Shown piece after piece: positions 1 to 7,410 of a DNA stretch of 59,683 bases (positions are counted from its first letter, which is position 1; each line of letters starts with the position of its first letter). The stretch spans positions 1 to 59,683 of the forward strand of contig CAZEPJ010000021.1 of the NCBI GenBank assembly GCA_964514105.1, given 5' to 3'. Source of the DNA: CAZEPJ01 sp964514105. GTDB taxonomy: Bacteria; Desulfobacterota; Desulfocorpusculales; Desulfocorpusculum. Under the pieces are notes generated by a model, which saw only the letters and a list, made by a program, of their open reading frames with translations, ran no database searches and was not told the DNA's origin. The translations under genes and the position numbers were made by a program.

Positions 1-4
1 CCGG

Positions 5-33
5 TTGACACCCCACGGGAAGTTCCTTACACT
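5..33 (+). promoter_or_regulatory. Candidate sigma-70 promoter for the VWA gene
   Basis: A perfect TTGACA at 5-10 is followed after exactly 17 bases by TACACT at 28-33 (4 of 6 against TATAAT). Transcription would start near 40, giving a leader of about 38 bases before the ATG at 78. It sits just inside the window edge, so the VWA gene may head its own transcript rather than follow an upstream gene. Confidence 0.5.
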
Positions 34-77
34 CTGCCCAACCGGGAGGCAAGGAGCTCGGGGGAAGCCCGCACCCC

Positions 78-1226
78 ATGATGGCAGACCAAGACGCAGG
101 GGAGGCCGCGTCAACCGGCGCCGGCCTCCTGGAGAATCTGGCGCGCTTCGGCCGCATGCTCAGGACCCACGGCATGGCGGCCCCCCTCTCGGCCGTCCTG
201 GAAGCGGCCGCCGGGATCGCCGCCGTGGACCCAGCCGATCCATGGGCGTTTCACGCCGCGCTTCGGGCCACCTTCGCCAGGCGGCGGGAAGATCTGGAAC
301 TCTTCGACGCGCTGTTCGCCCGGTTCTGGCTGTCAGCCCGTTCGGCCGGGGCCGGGACCCGCCTCTCGCCCGGCGGGACGCCTGAGCCGACCCGGGCACT
401 GAAGGCGGAGGCCCGATGGAGGCGGCCCCGACCGACTCTCCGGGAAGGGGCCCCCTGGTACAGCCCCGATCCCCTCCACCGGGGAGATCAGGATCTGGAG
501 CCCCCCCAGTCCCACTCCGCCGCCGTGCGGCAGGAGATCGCCAGGCTGCTGCGGACCTTGGCCCCAAGGCGGTCCAGGAGGTGGGAGGAGGCGGCCCGGG
601 GTGCGAGGATCTCGCTGGGCAGGCTCCTGCGCAGGAACATCCAGTACGGGGGGGATCTGCTGTTGCTGAGGTTCCGTGACCCCAAGATCCGAAAGCGCCG
701 CGTCCTGTTCCTGTGCGACGTCAGCGGATCCATGGACGTCCGGCAGCCCGTGCTTCTCGAGCTGGTCCATGCCGTCCTGCAGGCGGACCGGAGCACCGAG
801 GTCTTCTTCTTCTCCACGGAACTGACCCGCGTCACCCATCATCTCCGGAACCGCGGCTATGACGAGGCCGTGCGGGGCTTGCCCCGGATCGTGGAAGACT
901 GGGCGGGCGGAACGCGCATCGGCCAGTGCCTCAAGCGCCTCCGCCTCCAGTATGGAGGCACGCTTCTGGCCGCGCGGCCTGTGGTCATCGTGTACAGTGA
1001 CGGATGGGACACGGGGGAGATCGATCTGCTCCGCAGCGAGATGGCCCATCTGAAGCGGCGGGCCCACCGGATCCTGTGGCTCAACCCCCTTATGAGCACC
1101 CGGGGCTACGAACCCACCTGTCGCGGCATGAGCGCCGCACTTCCCTTCGTGGACCGCTTCCTCCCCCTGGGCAGATGGCAGGACCTCGTGGGTGCGGGAA
1201 GGGCCCTGCACGGGATGATCGCATGA
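78..1226 (+). CDS. VWA domain-containing protein, CoxE-like
   Basis: A 382-residue cytoplasmic protein with a C-terminal von Willebrand A domain. The metal-ion-dependent adhesion site is visible as DVSGSM (Asp214, Ser216, Ser218), preceded by the strand VLFLC. The N-terminal half is rich in charged and alanine residues, as in CoxE proteins, which usually work with a MoxR-type AAA+ ATPase to insert metal cofactors or remodel complexes. No MoxR gene lies to the right; one could lie left of the window, although a promoter-like sequence directly upstream argues for independent transcription. Its stop overlaps the start of the next gene (ATGA at 1223-1226), implying translational coupling. The start may be either of two adjacent ATG codons (78 or 81). 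The family call is firm; the client is unknown. Confidence 0.85.
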   Translation: MMADQDAGEAASTGAGLLENLARFGRMLRTHGMAAPLSAVLEAAAGIAAVDPADPWAFHAALRATFARRREDLELFDALFARFWLSARSAGAGTRLSPGGTPEPTRALKAEARWRRPRPTLREGAPWYSPDPLHRGDQDLEPPQSHSAAVRQEIARLLRTLAPRRSRRWEEAARGARISLGRLLRRNIQYGGDLLLLRFRDPKIRKRRVLFLCDVSGSMDVRQPVLLELVHAVLQADRSTEVFFFSTELTRVTHHLRNRGYDEAVRGLPRIVEDWAGGTRIGQCLKRLRLQYGGTLLAARPVVIVYSDGWDTGEIDLLRSEMAHLKRRAHRILWLNPLMSTRGYEPTCRGMSAALPFVDRFLPLGRWQDLVGAGRALHGMIA

Positions 1227-2191
1227 GCCCGCGCCCCGGCCATCCAAGGGACCCCAGGGCGGCAAGACCACGCCCCCCGGGGCCGAAGCCCGCTCCCCAG
1301 GCCATCCCTCTGGCCGGGGCCCTTCTCCTGGTGCTGGTCTGCTTTCTCTGGGGGGCCAACATACCCAGCATCAAGGTCAGCAACCAGGGGATCCCGCCCC
1401 TCCTGGCCGCCGCCGTCCGATCGGCTGCGGCCGCGTTCCTCCTCTGGGCGTACGCCAGGGCCAGGGGAGAGGCCGTGGGCCTCGCCGGACCCTGCCTGGG
1501 TCACGGGGCGGCCATCGGGGCGTTGTTCGGCCTGGACTTCCTGTTCCTGTACTGGGGGACGGCGTTCACCCATGCCTCCCGGGCCGTCGTCTTCCTGTAC
1601 ACCCACCCCTTCTGGGTGGCCCTGGGGGCCCATTTCCTCATCGCCGGGGACCGCCTCACCGCCTCCAAAGGCGCGGGGCTCGCCCTGGCCTTTGCCGGGC
1701 TTTCCCTGGTATTCGGTTCCAGGCCGGCCCAACTGGGGCCCCTCTTCTGGCTCGGGGACCTCATGGAGGTGGCCGCCGCCATGTTCTGGGCCGCCACGAC
1801 CCTGTACATCAAGCGGCTCTTGGAGACGCGGGAGATCTCCCACTACCAGACCCTCTTCGCCCAGCTCGCCTGGTCCGTCCCGGTGCTGGCCCTGGGCTCC
1901 CTCCTGTTCGAACGGGATCGGCCCATGTTCCTCACCTCGCCGGTCCTTGTGGCCCTTGTGTACCAGAGCGCGGTCGTCGCCTTCTTCAGCTATCTCCTTT
2001 GGTTCTGGATGATCCATCGCTTCGCCGTGAGCCGCCTGGCCGCGTTCACCTTCCTGGCCCCTTTCTTCGGCGTCATCCTGAGCGCCCCGCTTCTGGGCGA
2101 AGCGATCCCCCTGCCCCTGTGGGGCGGCCTGGCTTTGGTGGCCGGGGGGATCTATCTCGTCAACCGCCCTGGACGACCCCGGCCCCGCTGA
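1223..2191 (+). CDS. DMT-superfamily (EamA) transporter
   Basis: A 322-residue integral membrane protein with two tandem EamA-type halves of about five helices each. The first starts near residue 31 with the hydrophobic stretch LLLVLVCFLWGANIPSIKV, the usual entry motif of drug/metabolite exporters. A second half begins around AAAMFWAATTLYIKRLLE, and the protein ends in VAGGIYLVNRPG, the typical last helix. These proteins export or exchange small metabolites such as amino acids; no substrate can be read here. I chose the ATG at 1223 because it overlaps the preceding stop by ATGA and gives a usual family length; the frame is open further upstream only as an accident inside the VWA gene. The downstream side is a pseudogene region. 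Confidence 0.85.
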   Translation: MSPRPGHPRDPRAARPRPPGPKPAPQAIPLAGALLLVLVCFLWGANIPSIKVSNQGIPPLLAAAVRSAAAAFLLWAYARARGEAVGLAGPCLGHGAAIGALFGLDFLFLYWGTAFTHASRAVVFLYTHPFWVALGAHFLIAGDRLTASKGAGLALAFAGLSLVFGSRPAQLGPLFWLGDLMEVAAAMFWAATTLYIKRLLETREISHYQTLFAQLAWSVPVLALGSLLFERDRPMFLTSPVLVALVYQSAVVAFFSYLLWFWMIHRFAVSRLAAFTFLAPFFGVILSAPLLGEAIPLPLWGGLALVAGGIYLVNRPGRPRPR

Positions 2192-2279
2192 GCAGCCGTC
2201 GGATGACGGGGGGCAATGCGGCAGCGGGCACCCTCAACGGCCGGCGCGAGAGGTCCACGGAATTGCACGCGTGCCAGTA

Positions 2280-2640
2280 GCGCACAGGCCCCCCGGCCCC
2301 GGGCCCCGGACAATGGTCCAGGACTGTGGTGTCCATGGTCATGCCCCTGCCTGCCTCACCGATCCCCGAGGCCTGGAAGACCCGGGGGGTTCCGATACCC
2401 CCGGCGCACAGGACGACCTTCTCCCAACGGGCTCAGTCCCAGGAGAACAGGGCCAGGATTCAGGGAGACCTGGAGGCCATGGCGCCGGACATGGTGATCG
2501 GGCCCGTGGGTGGCGACCCAAATCGCACCCACGCCCGGGCACGCGCTGTGGGTCTGGATGAGATGATCGTGGGCACGAACCGTCTCCGCTGGCAGCCAAT
2601 GCCATCGGTTCGATCCATGCTCCTGCATCCACGAGATACG
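2280..2640 (-). pseudogene. Decayed GMC/FAD-dependent oxidoreductase fragment
   Basis: On the minus strand a short open stretch (about 2423 down to 2320) reads VVLCAGGIGTPRVFQASGIG followed by EAGRGM. This is the characteristic segment of glucose-methanol-choline-type FAD oxidoreductases, where the product-strand glycines precede a TP and a SGI. It is closed upstream by a stop near 2436. Further upstream, in another frame, GSNRWHWLPAE and VGAIWVATHGPD look like the preceding part of the same protein. No start, FAD-binding N-terminus or complete C-terminus is present. I read this as an old, broken oxidoreductase gene. The exact limits are approximate; the core motif is seen directly, the extension to 2640 is inference. 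Confidence 0.45.
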
Positions 2641-2811
2641 CGGTGGCGTTCCAATTCGAATGGTTTGCCCCCCTTGTCCCTTGCGGATTCGGGAGGCCGA
2701 CGCCAAGCGCTCGGACGACGGCGGCGGCCTACCCTCCAGGGGAAAAACAGAGTATGTTGCTCTTCATGGGTCCGATCCCCGGGGCGGGAGAACAGAAGAG
2801 GCAGGTTTGTC

Positions 2812-3470
2812 ATGACCCTTTTGGACGAAATCAGAGAAATGGTGGCCACGGCGTTGGCCGTGGACAAGGATGATGTAGTGTTTGAGGCCCACCCCCGGGA
2901 CGATCCGGGCGCCGATTCCCTCTGGATGACGATTCACAGGAGCCGCCGGACGGCCGGGAGGGAAACCTGGCGCTTCGGCCGGGATGGTCCCACATGTTCC
3001 GGATTGACTGGCAGAAAGACGAGCTGTATGCATCCCGGTTCCCAAACGTGTCCTCCATCACGGGAGACCGGGCCAGGCACGACCCGGAAGGCTACTGCTG
3101 GTTCGTGGGCCGCACCGACGACGTGATCCATACGGCCGGGCATCTGGTGGGCCTCTTGGAGGTGAAATCCGTGCCCATCGACCACTCGGCCGTTGCCCAG
3201 GCGCGGGTGATGGGAAAGGCCGATCTTGTCGCCAGGAAGCTGGTCAAGGCGTTGGTCTCCCTCAAAGACGGCTTGGAGCCTTGGGAGGAGCTGCGGCACC
3301 AAATCCAGGAATCCGTGATGAAGGGGCTCTCCAGCGCGGCGGCTCGCCGGGAGATGGGGTTCATCCCCGCGCTGCCCAACCCGAGGAGCGGGGAGTTCAT
3401 GAGGCGGCTGCTCGAGGCCAACGAGCTGGGGCTTCCGCCGGGGGAGACCTCCACCATGGAGGGGGATTGA
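2812..3470 (+). pseudogene. Acyl carrier protein start fused to the C-terminus of an acetyl-CoA-synthetase-like enzyme
   Basis: Two remnants are joined. From the ATG at 2812 the first frame reads an acyl carrier protein start (LLDEIREMVATALAVDKDD) up to DDPGADSLW, the site normally DLGADSLD whose serine takes phosphopantetheine. Around 2920-2930 similarity jumps to another frame, open to 3470, with the C-terminal third of an AMP-forming acetyl-CoA-synthetase-like enzyme: GREGNLALRPGW, ITGDRARHDPEGYCWFVGR, TDDVIHTAG and the ending NPRSGEFMRR. The last motif is normally PKTRSGKIMRR; the lysine that performs adenylation is a glutamate here. The adenylate-binding N-terminal two thirds are missing. 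A deletion that joined two neighbouring genes, followed by drift, explains this best. A 158-residue product from 2994 could still be translated but would be catalytically dead. Confidence 0.65.
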
Positions 3471-3484
3471 GATAGGGAGGGAAG

Positions 3485-4324
3485 ATGCTGAAGCCCCAGG
3501 AGTTCTTCGATCTGACCGCTTTCGCGCACCGGGGCGTATTCACCGAGGAAGGTCCCGTCTGGAGGGCGCTGGATCGACTCAAGGAGTATCTGGAGGCCTG
3601 GTTCGTGCATCCCTGGCCCCTGTCCGGGAGGGTCGGCCCGGTGGATCGGCCCCTCGTGATCCACGGGGGGGAGGTTCGAGACGATCTCCAGATCCGGGCC
3701 GCGGGCCCCAAGGGCGGCTTTCAGGCGTACCGGAATGGGGAACCTTTGGAGGGCGCGGCCCTGATCCTGCCCGGGACCTTCCTGGCCGACGGCCGGGTCA
3801 TCCTGGGCCCCGGGACCGTAGTGGAGCCCGGGGTCTTCATCCGGGGGCCGGCGGTGATCGGAAACGGCTGCGAGATCCGGCAGGGCGCGTACCTGCGAGG
3901 CGACTGCCTGATCGGCAACGGATGCGTGGTGGGTCACACCACGGAAATGAAAGGCTCCATCCTGCTGGACGGCGCCAAGGCCTCCCACTTCGCGTATGTG
4001 GGCGACAGCATCCTGGGCCGGGATGTGAACCTGGGCGCGGGGACCAAGCTGGCCAATTTGAAGATGATCCCCGGTTCGGTGGCCGTGACCGTGGGCCGAA
4101 AGCGGCACGACACGGGAAGGCGCAAGCTCGGCGCCATCTTGGGGGATCGAACGGAGACGGGGTGCAATTCCGTCACCTCCCCCGGCACGCTGCTCGGGCC
4201 GGAATCGGTGCTCTACGCGGGGGTGGCCGTCCCGGCGGGCTTCTACCCAGGCCGGACCATCATCCGGCTTTCTCCGGACTCCCTTCAAGTCCGAGGCATC
4301 AAGGGTCAGCAGGAAGGCGTCTGA
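3485..4324 (+). CDS. Left-handed beta-helix acyltransferase / sugar-phosphate nucleotidyltransferase-like protein
   Basis: A 279-residue protein whose middle and end are hexapeptide repeats of the left-handed parallel beta-helix type: IRGPAVIGNGCEI, LRGDCLIGNGCVV, YVGDSILGRDVNLGAGT and KLANLKM. The latter phrases closely resemble the GlmU C-terminal acetyltransferase region (GDS.IG...N.GAGT). The pyrophosphorylase domain of GlmU is absent; the first 110 residues lack its GxGTRM loop. It is therefore a GlmU-like acetyl- or acyltransferase half, acting probably on a nucleotide sugar or sugar phosphate in the cytoplasm; the substrate is unknown. The start at 3485 follows GAGATAGGGAGGGAAG, a good ribosome site. 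It begins 15 bases after the synthetase remnant and survives intact among pseudogenes, which suggests selection. Confidence 0.75.
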   Translation: MLKPQEFFDLTAFAHRGVFTEEGPVWRALDRLKEYLEAWFVHPWPLSGRVGPVDRPLVIHGGEVRDDLQIRAAGPKGGFQAYRNGEPLEGAALILPGTFLADGRVILGPGTVVEPGVFIRGPAVIGNGCEIRQGAYLRGDCLIGNGCVVGHTTEMKGSILLDGAKASHFAYVGDSILGRDVNLGAGTKLANLKMIPGSVAVTVGRKRHDTGRRKLGAILGDRTETGCNSVTSPGTLLGPESVLYAGVAVPAGFYPGRTIIRLSPDSLQVRGIKGQQEGV

Positions 4325-4362
4325 TGTCGGGGGCCCGGATCCCCCAGGCCAGACAATGATTA

Positions 4363-4477
4363 GGGGGACGCCTTTTAATGGGTCTATTTTTTCCCTTGAC
4401 TGGGCCCAATGGCATGCCAAATAGCCGAGGTGTGACACCCCCGGTCCAGCTCCTTCAAATCATTGCTAGACGTCCCC
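4363..4477. repeat. Candidate small inverted-repeat-bounded element
   Basis: The 115-base stretch between two convergent genes begins GGGGGACG (4363-4370) and ends CGTCCCC (4471-4477), a 7-base perfect terminal inverted repeat. The interior is clearly more AT-rich than its surroundings (TTTTAATGGG, TATTTTTTCCC). Non-coding elements with GGGGACG/CGTCCCC ends are common in deltaproteobacterial intergenic DNA and are mobilised by RAYT-type transposases; none is encoded here. Only one copy is present in this window, so this is a suggestion, not a proof. Confidence 0.3.
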
Positions 4478-4523
4478 AAGGCCACCAGGCCACTTTCCCA
4501 CGAAAGCGCGGGGATGTCCCCTC

Positions 4524-5009
4524 TCACTGCGTCGCGGCTGGGATGGTCAGCACGCCGAGTGCGGTGCCCCCCAACTTCCTCTTGTCGATCTGAACGGCGT
4601 ACACGTAGTCGCCCGCCACCCACGCGCAGCCGGTTGGATTGGACAACGGCGGAACCACCACGATGGTGTAAAGGCCCTTGCCCCCATTGACGAACTGGGT
4701 AGGGGCCAGAATGCATCCGCCGCTCGGCGTGCTCACGGTCCTCAGGGTCCACGGAGTGGGGATATTGATTTCCGCCGTTCCGTCCCCCACGGTGTCTCCC
4801 AGATTGATCACGGGCTGACCGCCGGCCGTGACCACCACGTGGATCAGCACAGGCGCCCCGATGCCAGAGGCCCCGTCCACGGCAGCGCCGTGATTGACCC
4901 CGGATTGCACTTTGAGCTCCCCGGCCGCCCCCTTGCAGGGGACCGCCATGAACCCCGCGATGACGACCAAAACCAGGACCCTCTCAAGGATCTTCCATCC
5001 GCTCCCCAT
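4524..5009 (-). CDS. Small exported protein of unknown function
   Basis: A 161-residue protein with an N-terminal signal peptide: hydrophobic core RVLVLVVIAGFMAV followed by a small-residue end at CKGAAG. The mature part is glycine- and valine-rich with predicted beta strands (APVLIHVVVTAGG, LYTIVVVPPLSNP) and three cysteines including one in GGCILAP. The C-terminal YVYAVQIDKRKLGGTALGVL looks like a final hairpin. I do not recognise a family. The start at 5009 is preferred because GGGAGGTCGATC precedes it; an ATG six codons upstream (5027) also has AGGAG. Upstream, 5041-5060 forms a 6-base-pair hairpin and TATACT (complement of 5072-5077) may be a -10 element, so the gene seems to have its own promoter. 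Base composition is less GC-rich than in neighbours. Confidence 0.6.
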   Translation of the reverse strand: MGSGWKILERVLVLVVIAGFMAVPCKGAAGELKVQSGVNHGAAVDGASGIGAPVLIHVVVTAGGQPVINLGDTVGDGTAEINIPTPWTLRTVSTPSGGCILAPTQFVNGGKGLYTIVVVPPLSNPTGCAWVAGDYVYAVQIDKRKLGGTALGVLTIPAATQ

Positions 5010-5329
5010 GATCGACCTCCCGTCCATGAGACTCCTGCGCCCCGTCTGCTTAACGACGGGCGATACCACAAAGTATAGCATAAGATCCGGCATCTGAACG
5101 CTATATTTTGTGGGTTTTCCGCCCAACCGACCACTGGAGCCGCCAACCATGAAGCCGGGAGAGCGGCCCGCATTGGCCTGGGATCGGCGCCATTTCAGGC
5201 ACAGCGAGGCCTTGGGTGTGGAGGGAGCAACGCCCTCGGGCGAGAAGCCCGTTGGTCTCGGTGAGCGCCGCGATGGCTATCATTGGCGGCCTCGTGAAGC
5301 TCGGCGATCGTCTCCCGATCCCGCCCCGG
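5010..5329. other. Intergenic leader and upstream region of the small exported protein
   Basis: This stretch of about 320 bases holds no convincing gene. Its left part is the leader of the minus-strand exported protein, with an inverted repeat CCCGTC-TGCTTAAC-GACGGG (5041-5060) and an AT-rich block (5070-5110) containing a TATACT-like -10 on the minus strand. The right part (from about 5150) appears to be the eroded far end of the acyl-CoA ligase remnant that begins at 5762; no protein similarity can be seen in it. Confidence 0.4.
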
Positions 5330-5762
5330 CGGGATTCGCTGGGCCACCACCACCTGGCCCCCCCGAATCTGGTTGGGCGTAGCTTCCGGGGGAGCTCCGC
5401 CCAGAGGTGGACCCGCCCGGGATACTTGTGCGGCGCCACCCGCTGTTTCACGAAGAGGCCGATCTCCTTCGCCGTGGCCCCGGGCTGGTGGAGATATCCC
5501 CTCATGATCCCCGGCCCGCGGACGATGAGCTCCCCCACCTGACCCCATGGGACCTCCCCGTCCCTTTCGTCCACCACCCGGGCCTCCAAACCAAGGTATG
5601 GGGAGGCCGATGGAGCCCGGCCTCGACGGCCTGCCAAAGGGGTTCAAGGCGCACACGGGCGAGCACTCGTCCGGCCGTATCCCTCGTAGACACTGGTCTC
5701 AAAAGCCTCCTCCAACCGGCGGAGGATCTCCACAGGAAGGCCCTGACCCCGGCGTACCGGAT
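5330..5762 (-). pseudogene. Decayed long-chain acyl-CoA ligase (FadD-like)
   Basis: Minus-strand remnants of an AMP-forming acyl-CoA ligase appear in at least two frames. In order they are LPVEILRRLEEAF with VYEGYGRTSA (the A5 region, normally YEGYGLTET), CALNPFGRPSRPGSIGLPIP, then EARVVDERDGEVPWGQVGE with LIVRGPGIMRGYLHQP. The text then jumps directly to FVKQRVAPHKYPGRV and ELPPEATPNQIRGG. The DGWLHTGD and DRKK segments that should lie between are missing, so about 80 codons are deleted, and the catalytic GK of the final motif is lost. The N-terminal half with the phosphate-binding loop is absent. This is a second dead acyl-activating enzyme within 3 kb, from a different subfamily than the one at 2812-3470. 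Confidence 0.65.
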
Positions 5763-5829
5763 AATGGCCGGACCCGGTCAACCCCACAGTCCTCGGCCGC
5801 CGCAACCCCACGTTCCCCTCACCTTCCCG

Positions 5830-6222
5830 TCACCGCTCCGGCAGGCCCGTTTTCTTTTCTCCCCCGGGCTTGGCGTCCACCACCTCGACCCTCAGGCCCA
5901 GGGACTCGGCCCACGCTTTCAAAGACTCTCCATTGGCCCTTGCTGCACCCTCTCGCGCGGCCCGGTGCTCGATCTGCCCCGGATGGGTGGGGTAGGCCCG
6001 ACACTGGAAGTAGCGCCAGCCCGAGTACCCACCGAAGGGGGTTCCGTCCCTGGGGCGGTTGCAGGCCAGGACCCCCCGGGCGATCTGAAGGTCCACGGGC
6101 ACCACCACGTGATAAGCCGATCCGTCAGGGGCCAGCCCGATGAAGCCCACATTGCCGCACGCCTCGGCCAAGGTGGCTCGAAGCACGTCCTCCAACGGAA
6201 TCGTCAACACCGTGTTCCCCAA
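5830..6222 (-). CDS. Hypothetical protein downstream of oppC
   Basis: A 130-residue reading frame directly after oppC on the same strand, 30 bases past its stop and in the same frame. It begins with TTG at 6222; GTG at 6210 (MLTIPLEDVLRATL) is an alternative. No strong ribosome site is seen for either. The sequence is protein-like (LEDVLRATLAEACGNVGFIG, YHVVVPVDLQIARGVLACNR) with mixed alpha/beta character, no signal peptide and no membrane helix. I do not recognise a family. It could be the last gene of the peptide-transport operon, or a remnant, since pseudogenes lie immediately downstream. Confidence that it is expressed is moderate to low. Confidence 0.4.
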   Translation of the reverse strand: MGNTVLTIPLEDVLRATLAEACGNVGFIGLAPDGSAYHVVVPVDLQIARGVLACNRPRDGTPFGGYSGWRYFQCRAYPTHPGQIEHRAAREGAARANGESLKAWAESLGLRVEVVDAKPGGEKKTGLPER

Positions 6223-6252
6223 GACTTCACACCCGATGGAACGGCCGCGCCC

Positions 6253-7410
6253 TTATCGGATCCGCTCCCTCAGCTTGGGATTGAAGGCTTCCCTGAGGCC
6301 CTCTCCGAACAGGTTGAAGGCCAGGACCACGACCAGCACCGAGCAGCCCGGGATCAACGTGAGCCACGGGGCGTCGAAGAGGAATCGCTTGCCGTCCGAG
6401 AGGATGTTTCCCCACGTGGCGTGGGGCGGCGGCACCCCGAAACCCAGGAAGCTCAGCCCGGCCTCGGTCATGATGGCGCCGGCGATCCCCAGGGTGGCGG
6501 AGACGAGCACGGGGGCGATGGCATTGGGCATGAGGTATCGGAAGATGATGCGGCCGCTTGACAAGCCCAGGGCCTGGGCCGCGGCCACGAAGTCCTGCTC
6601 CCTGAGGGACAGAAACTCGGCCCGCACGAAGCGCGTGGTGCCCATCCAGCTCGTCAGGCCGATGACGGCCATGATGTTGTATATGCTGGGCGGAAGGAGG
6701 GCCACCACCGTGAGGATCAAGAAGAAGCTGGGAAAGCACAGCATGATGTCCACCATGCGCATCACCAGGGTGTCGATGGAGATGCAGGGAAGCCCCGCCC
6801 ACAGGAACCGCCCTTTCCCCCGGACGCGCGTCCGCCGGCCGGCGGCCCACGCCAGGGCGAACCAGAGCACCCCGAGGGCGGCAAGCCCGCCCCCCGGCAC
6901 AGGCCCGACCAGCTGGAGCGCCGCCACCCCGCCCCCCAGCCCCGTGGCCCCCAGGACGTGACCCAGTCGGATCTGGGATCTCCCGTAGTACCCCGACACC
7001 CCCCCCAGGAAGATGCCGATGCCCACGGCGATCCCCACGGCCACGAACCCCACGGTGAGGGAGACCCACGCCCCCTGCATCATGCGGGCGAAAACGTCCC
7101 TTCCCAGTTCGTCCGTGCCCATGAGATAGACCCCCAATGCCGGAGCCTCCTGGGGCGCAATGGCCTCCAGATCCGGGCGGGACATGGGCGGGCGGAGCTT
7201 CTCGGGCAGCCTCACCAGGGCCGGGTCCAGCACCGGGCGTTCTCCGGTGGTCAGCACGACCCCCAGCACGGCCAGTGCGAAGAAGGCCACGAAGATGACC
7301 ATACCCACCGCCGCCATGCGGTGTCGGCGGAAGTGCCTCCAGGACTCCTGCCAGAGGGATTCTCCGGGCTCCTCGGCCATCTCCGGGGCCTGTGCGGGCA
7401 TGTGGTTCAC
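6253..7410 (-). CDS. Oligopeptide ABC transporter permease OppC-type
   Basis: Inner-membrane permease of a dipeptide/oligopeptide importer, 385 residues. The N-terminal domain matches OppC (ESWRHFRRHRMAAVGMVIF, one helix, then a periplasmic segment ending GTDELGRDVFARMMQGAW), and the core carries the EAA loop region (AAAQALGLSSGRIIFRYLMPN). It is longer than typical OppC because about 70 residues containing extra hydrophobic segments and the polybasic GRRTRVRGKGRFL sit between GYYGRSQ and IDTLVMRMVDIMLCFPSF, which are adjacent in ordinary OppC. The start overlaps the stop of oppB by four bases (7407-7410), showing translational coupling. No OppD/OppF ATPases lie nearby, so they must be shared or encoded elsewhere. 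Confidence 0.88.
   Translation of the reverse strand: MNHMPAQAPEMAEEPGESLWQESWRHFRRHRMAAVGMVIFVAFFALAVLGVVLTTGERPVLDPALVRLPEKLRPPMSRPDLEAIAPQEAPALGVYLMGTDELGRDVFARMMQGAWVSLTVGFVAVGIAVGIGIFLGGVSGYYGRSQIRLGHVLGATGLGGGVAALQLVGPVPGGGLAALGVLWFALAWAAGRRTRVRGKGRFLWAGLPCISIDTLVMRMVDIMLCFPSFFLILTVVALLPPSIYNIMAVIGLTSWMGTTRFVRAEFLSLREQDFVAAAQALGLSSGRIIFRYLMPNAIAPVLVSATLGIAGAIMTEAGLSFLGFGVPPPHATWGNILSDGKRFLFDAPWLTLIPGCSVLVVVLAFNLFGEGLREAFNPKLRERIR

Noticed and set aside
4328..4343. GGGGG/CCCCC hairpin just after the beta-helix gene as a terminator
   Set aside because: Five G:C pairs are expected by chance in this GC-rich DNA and no U tract follows.
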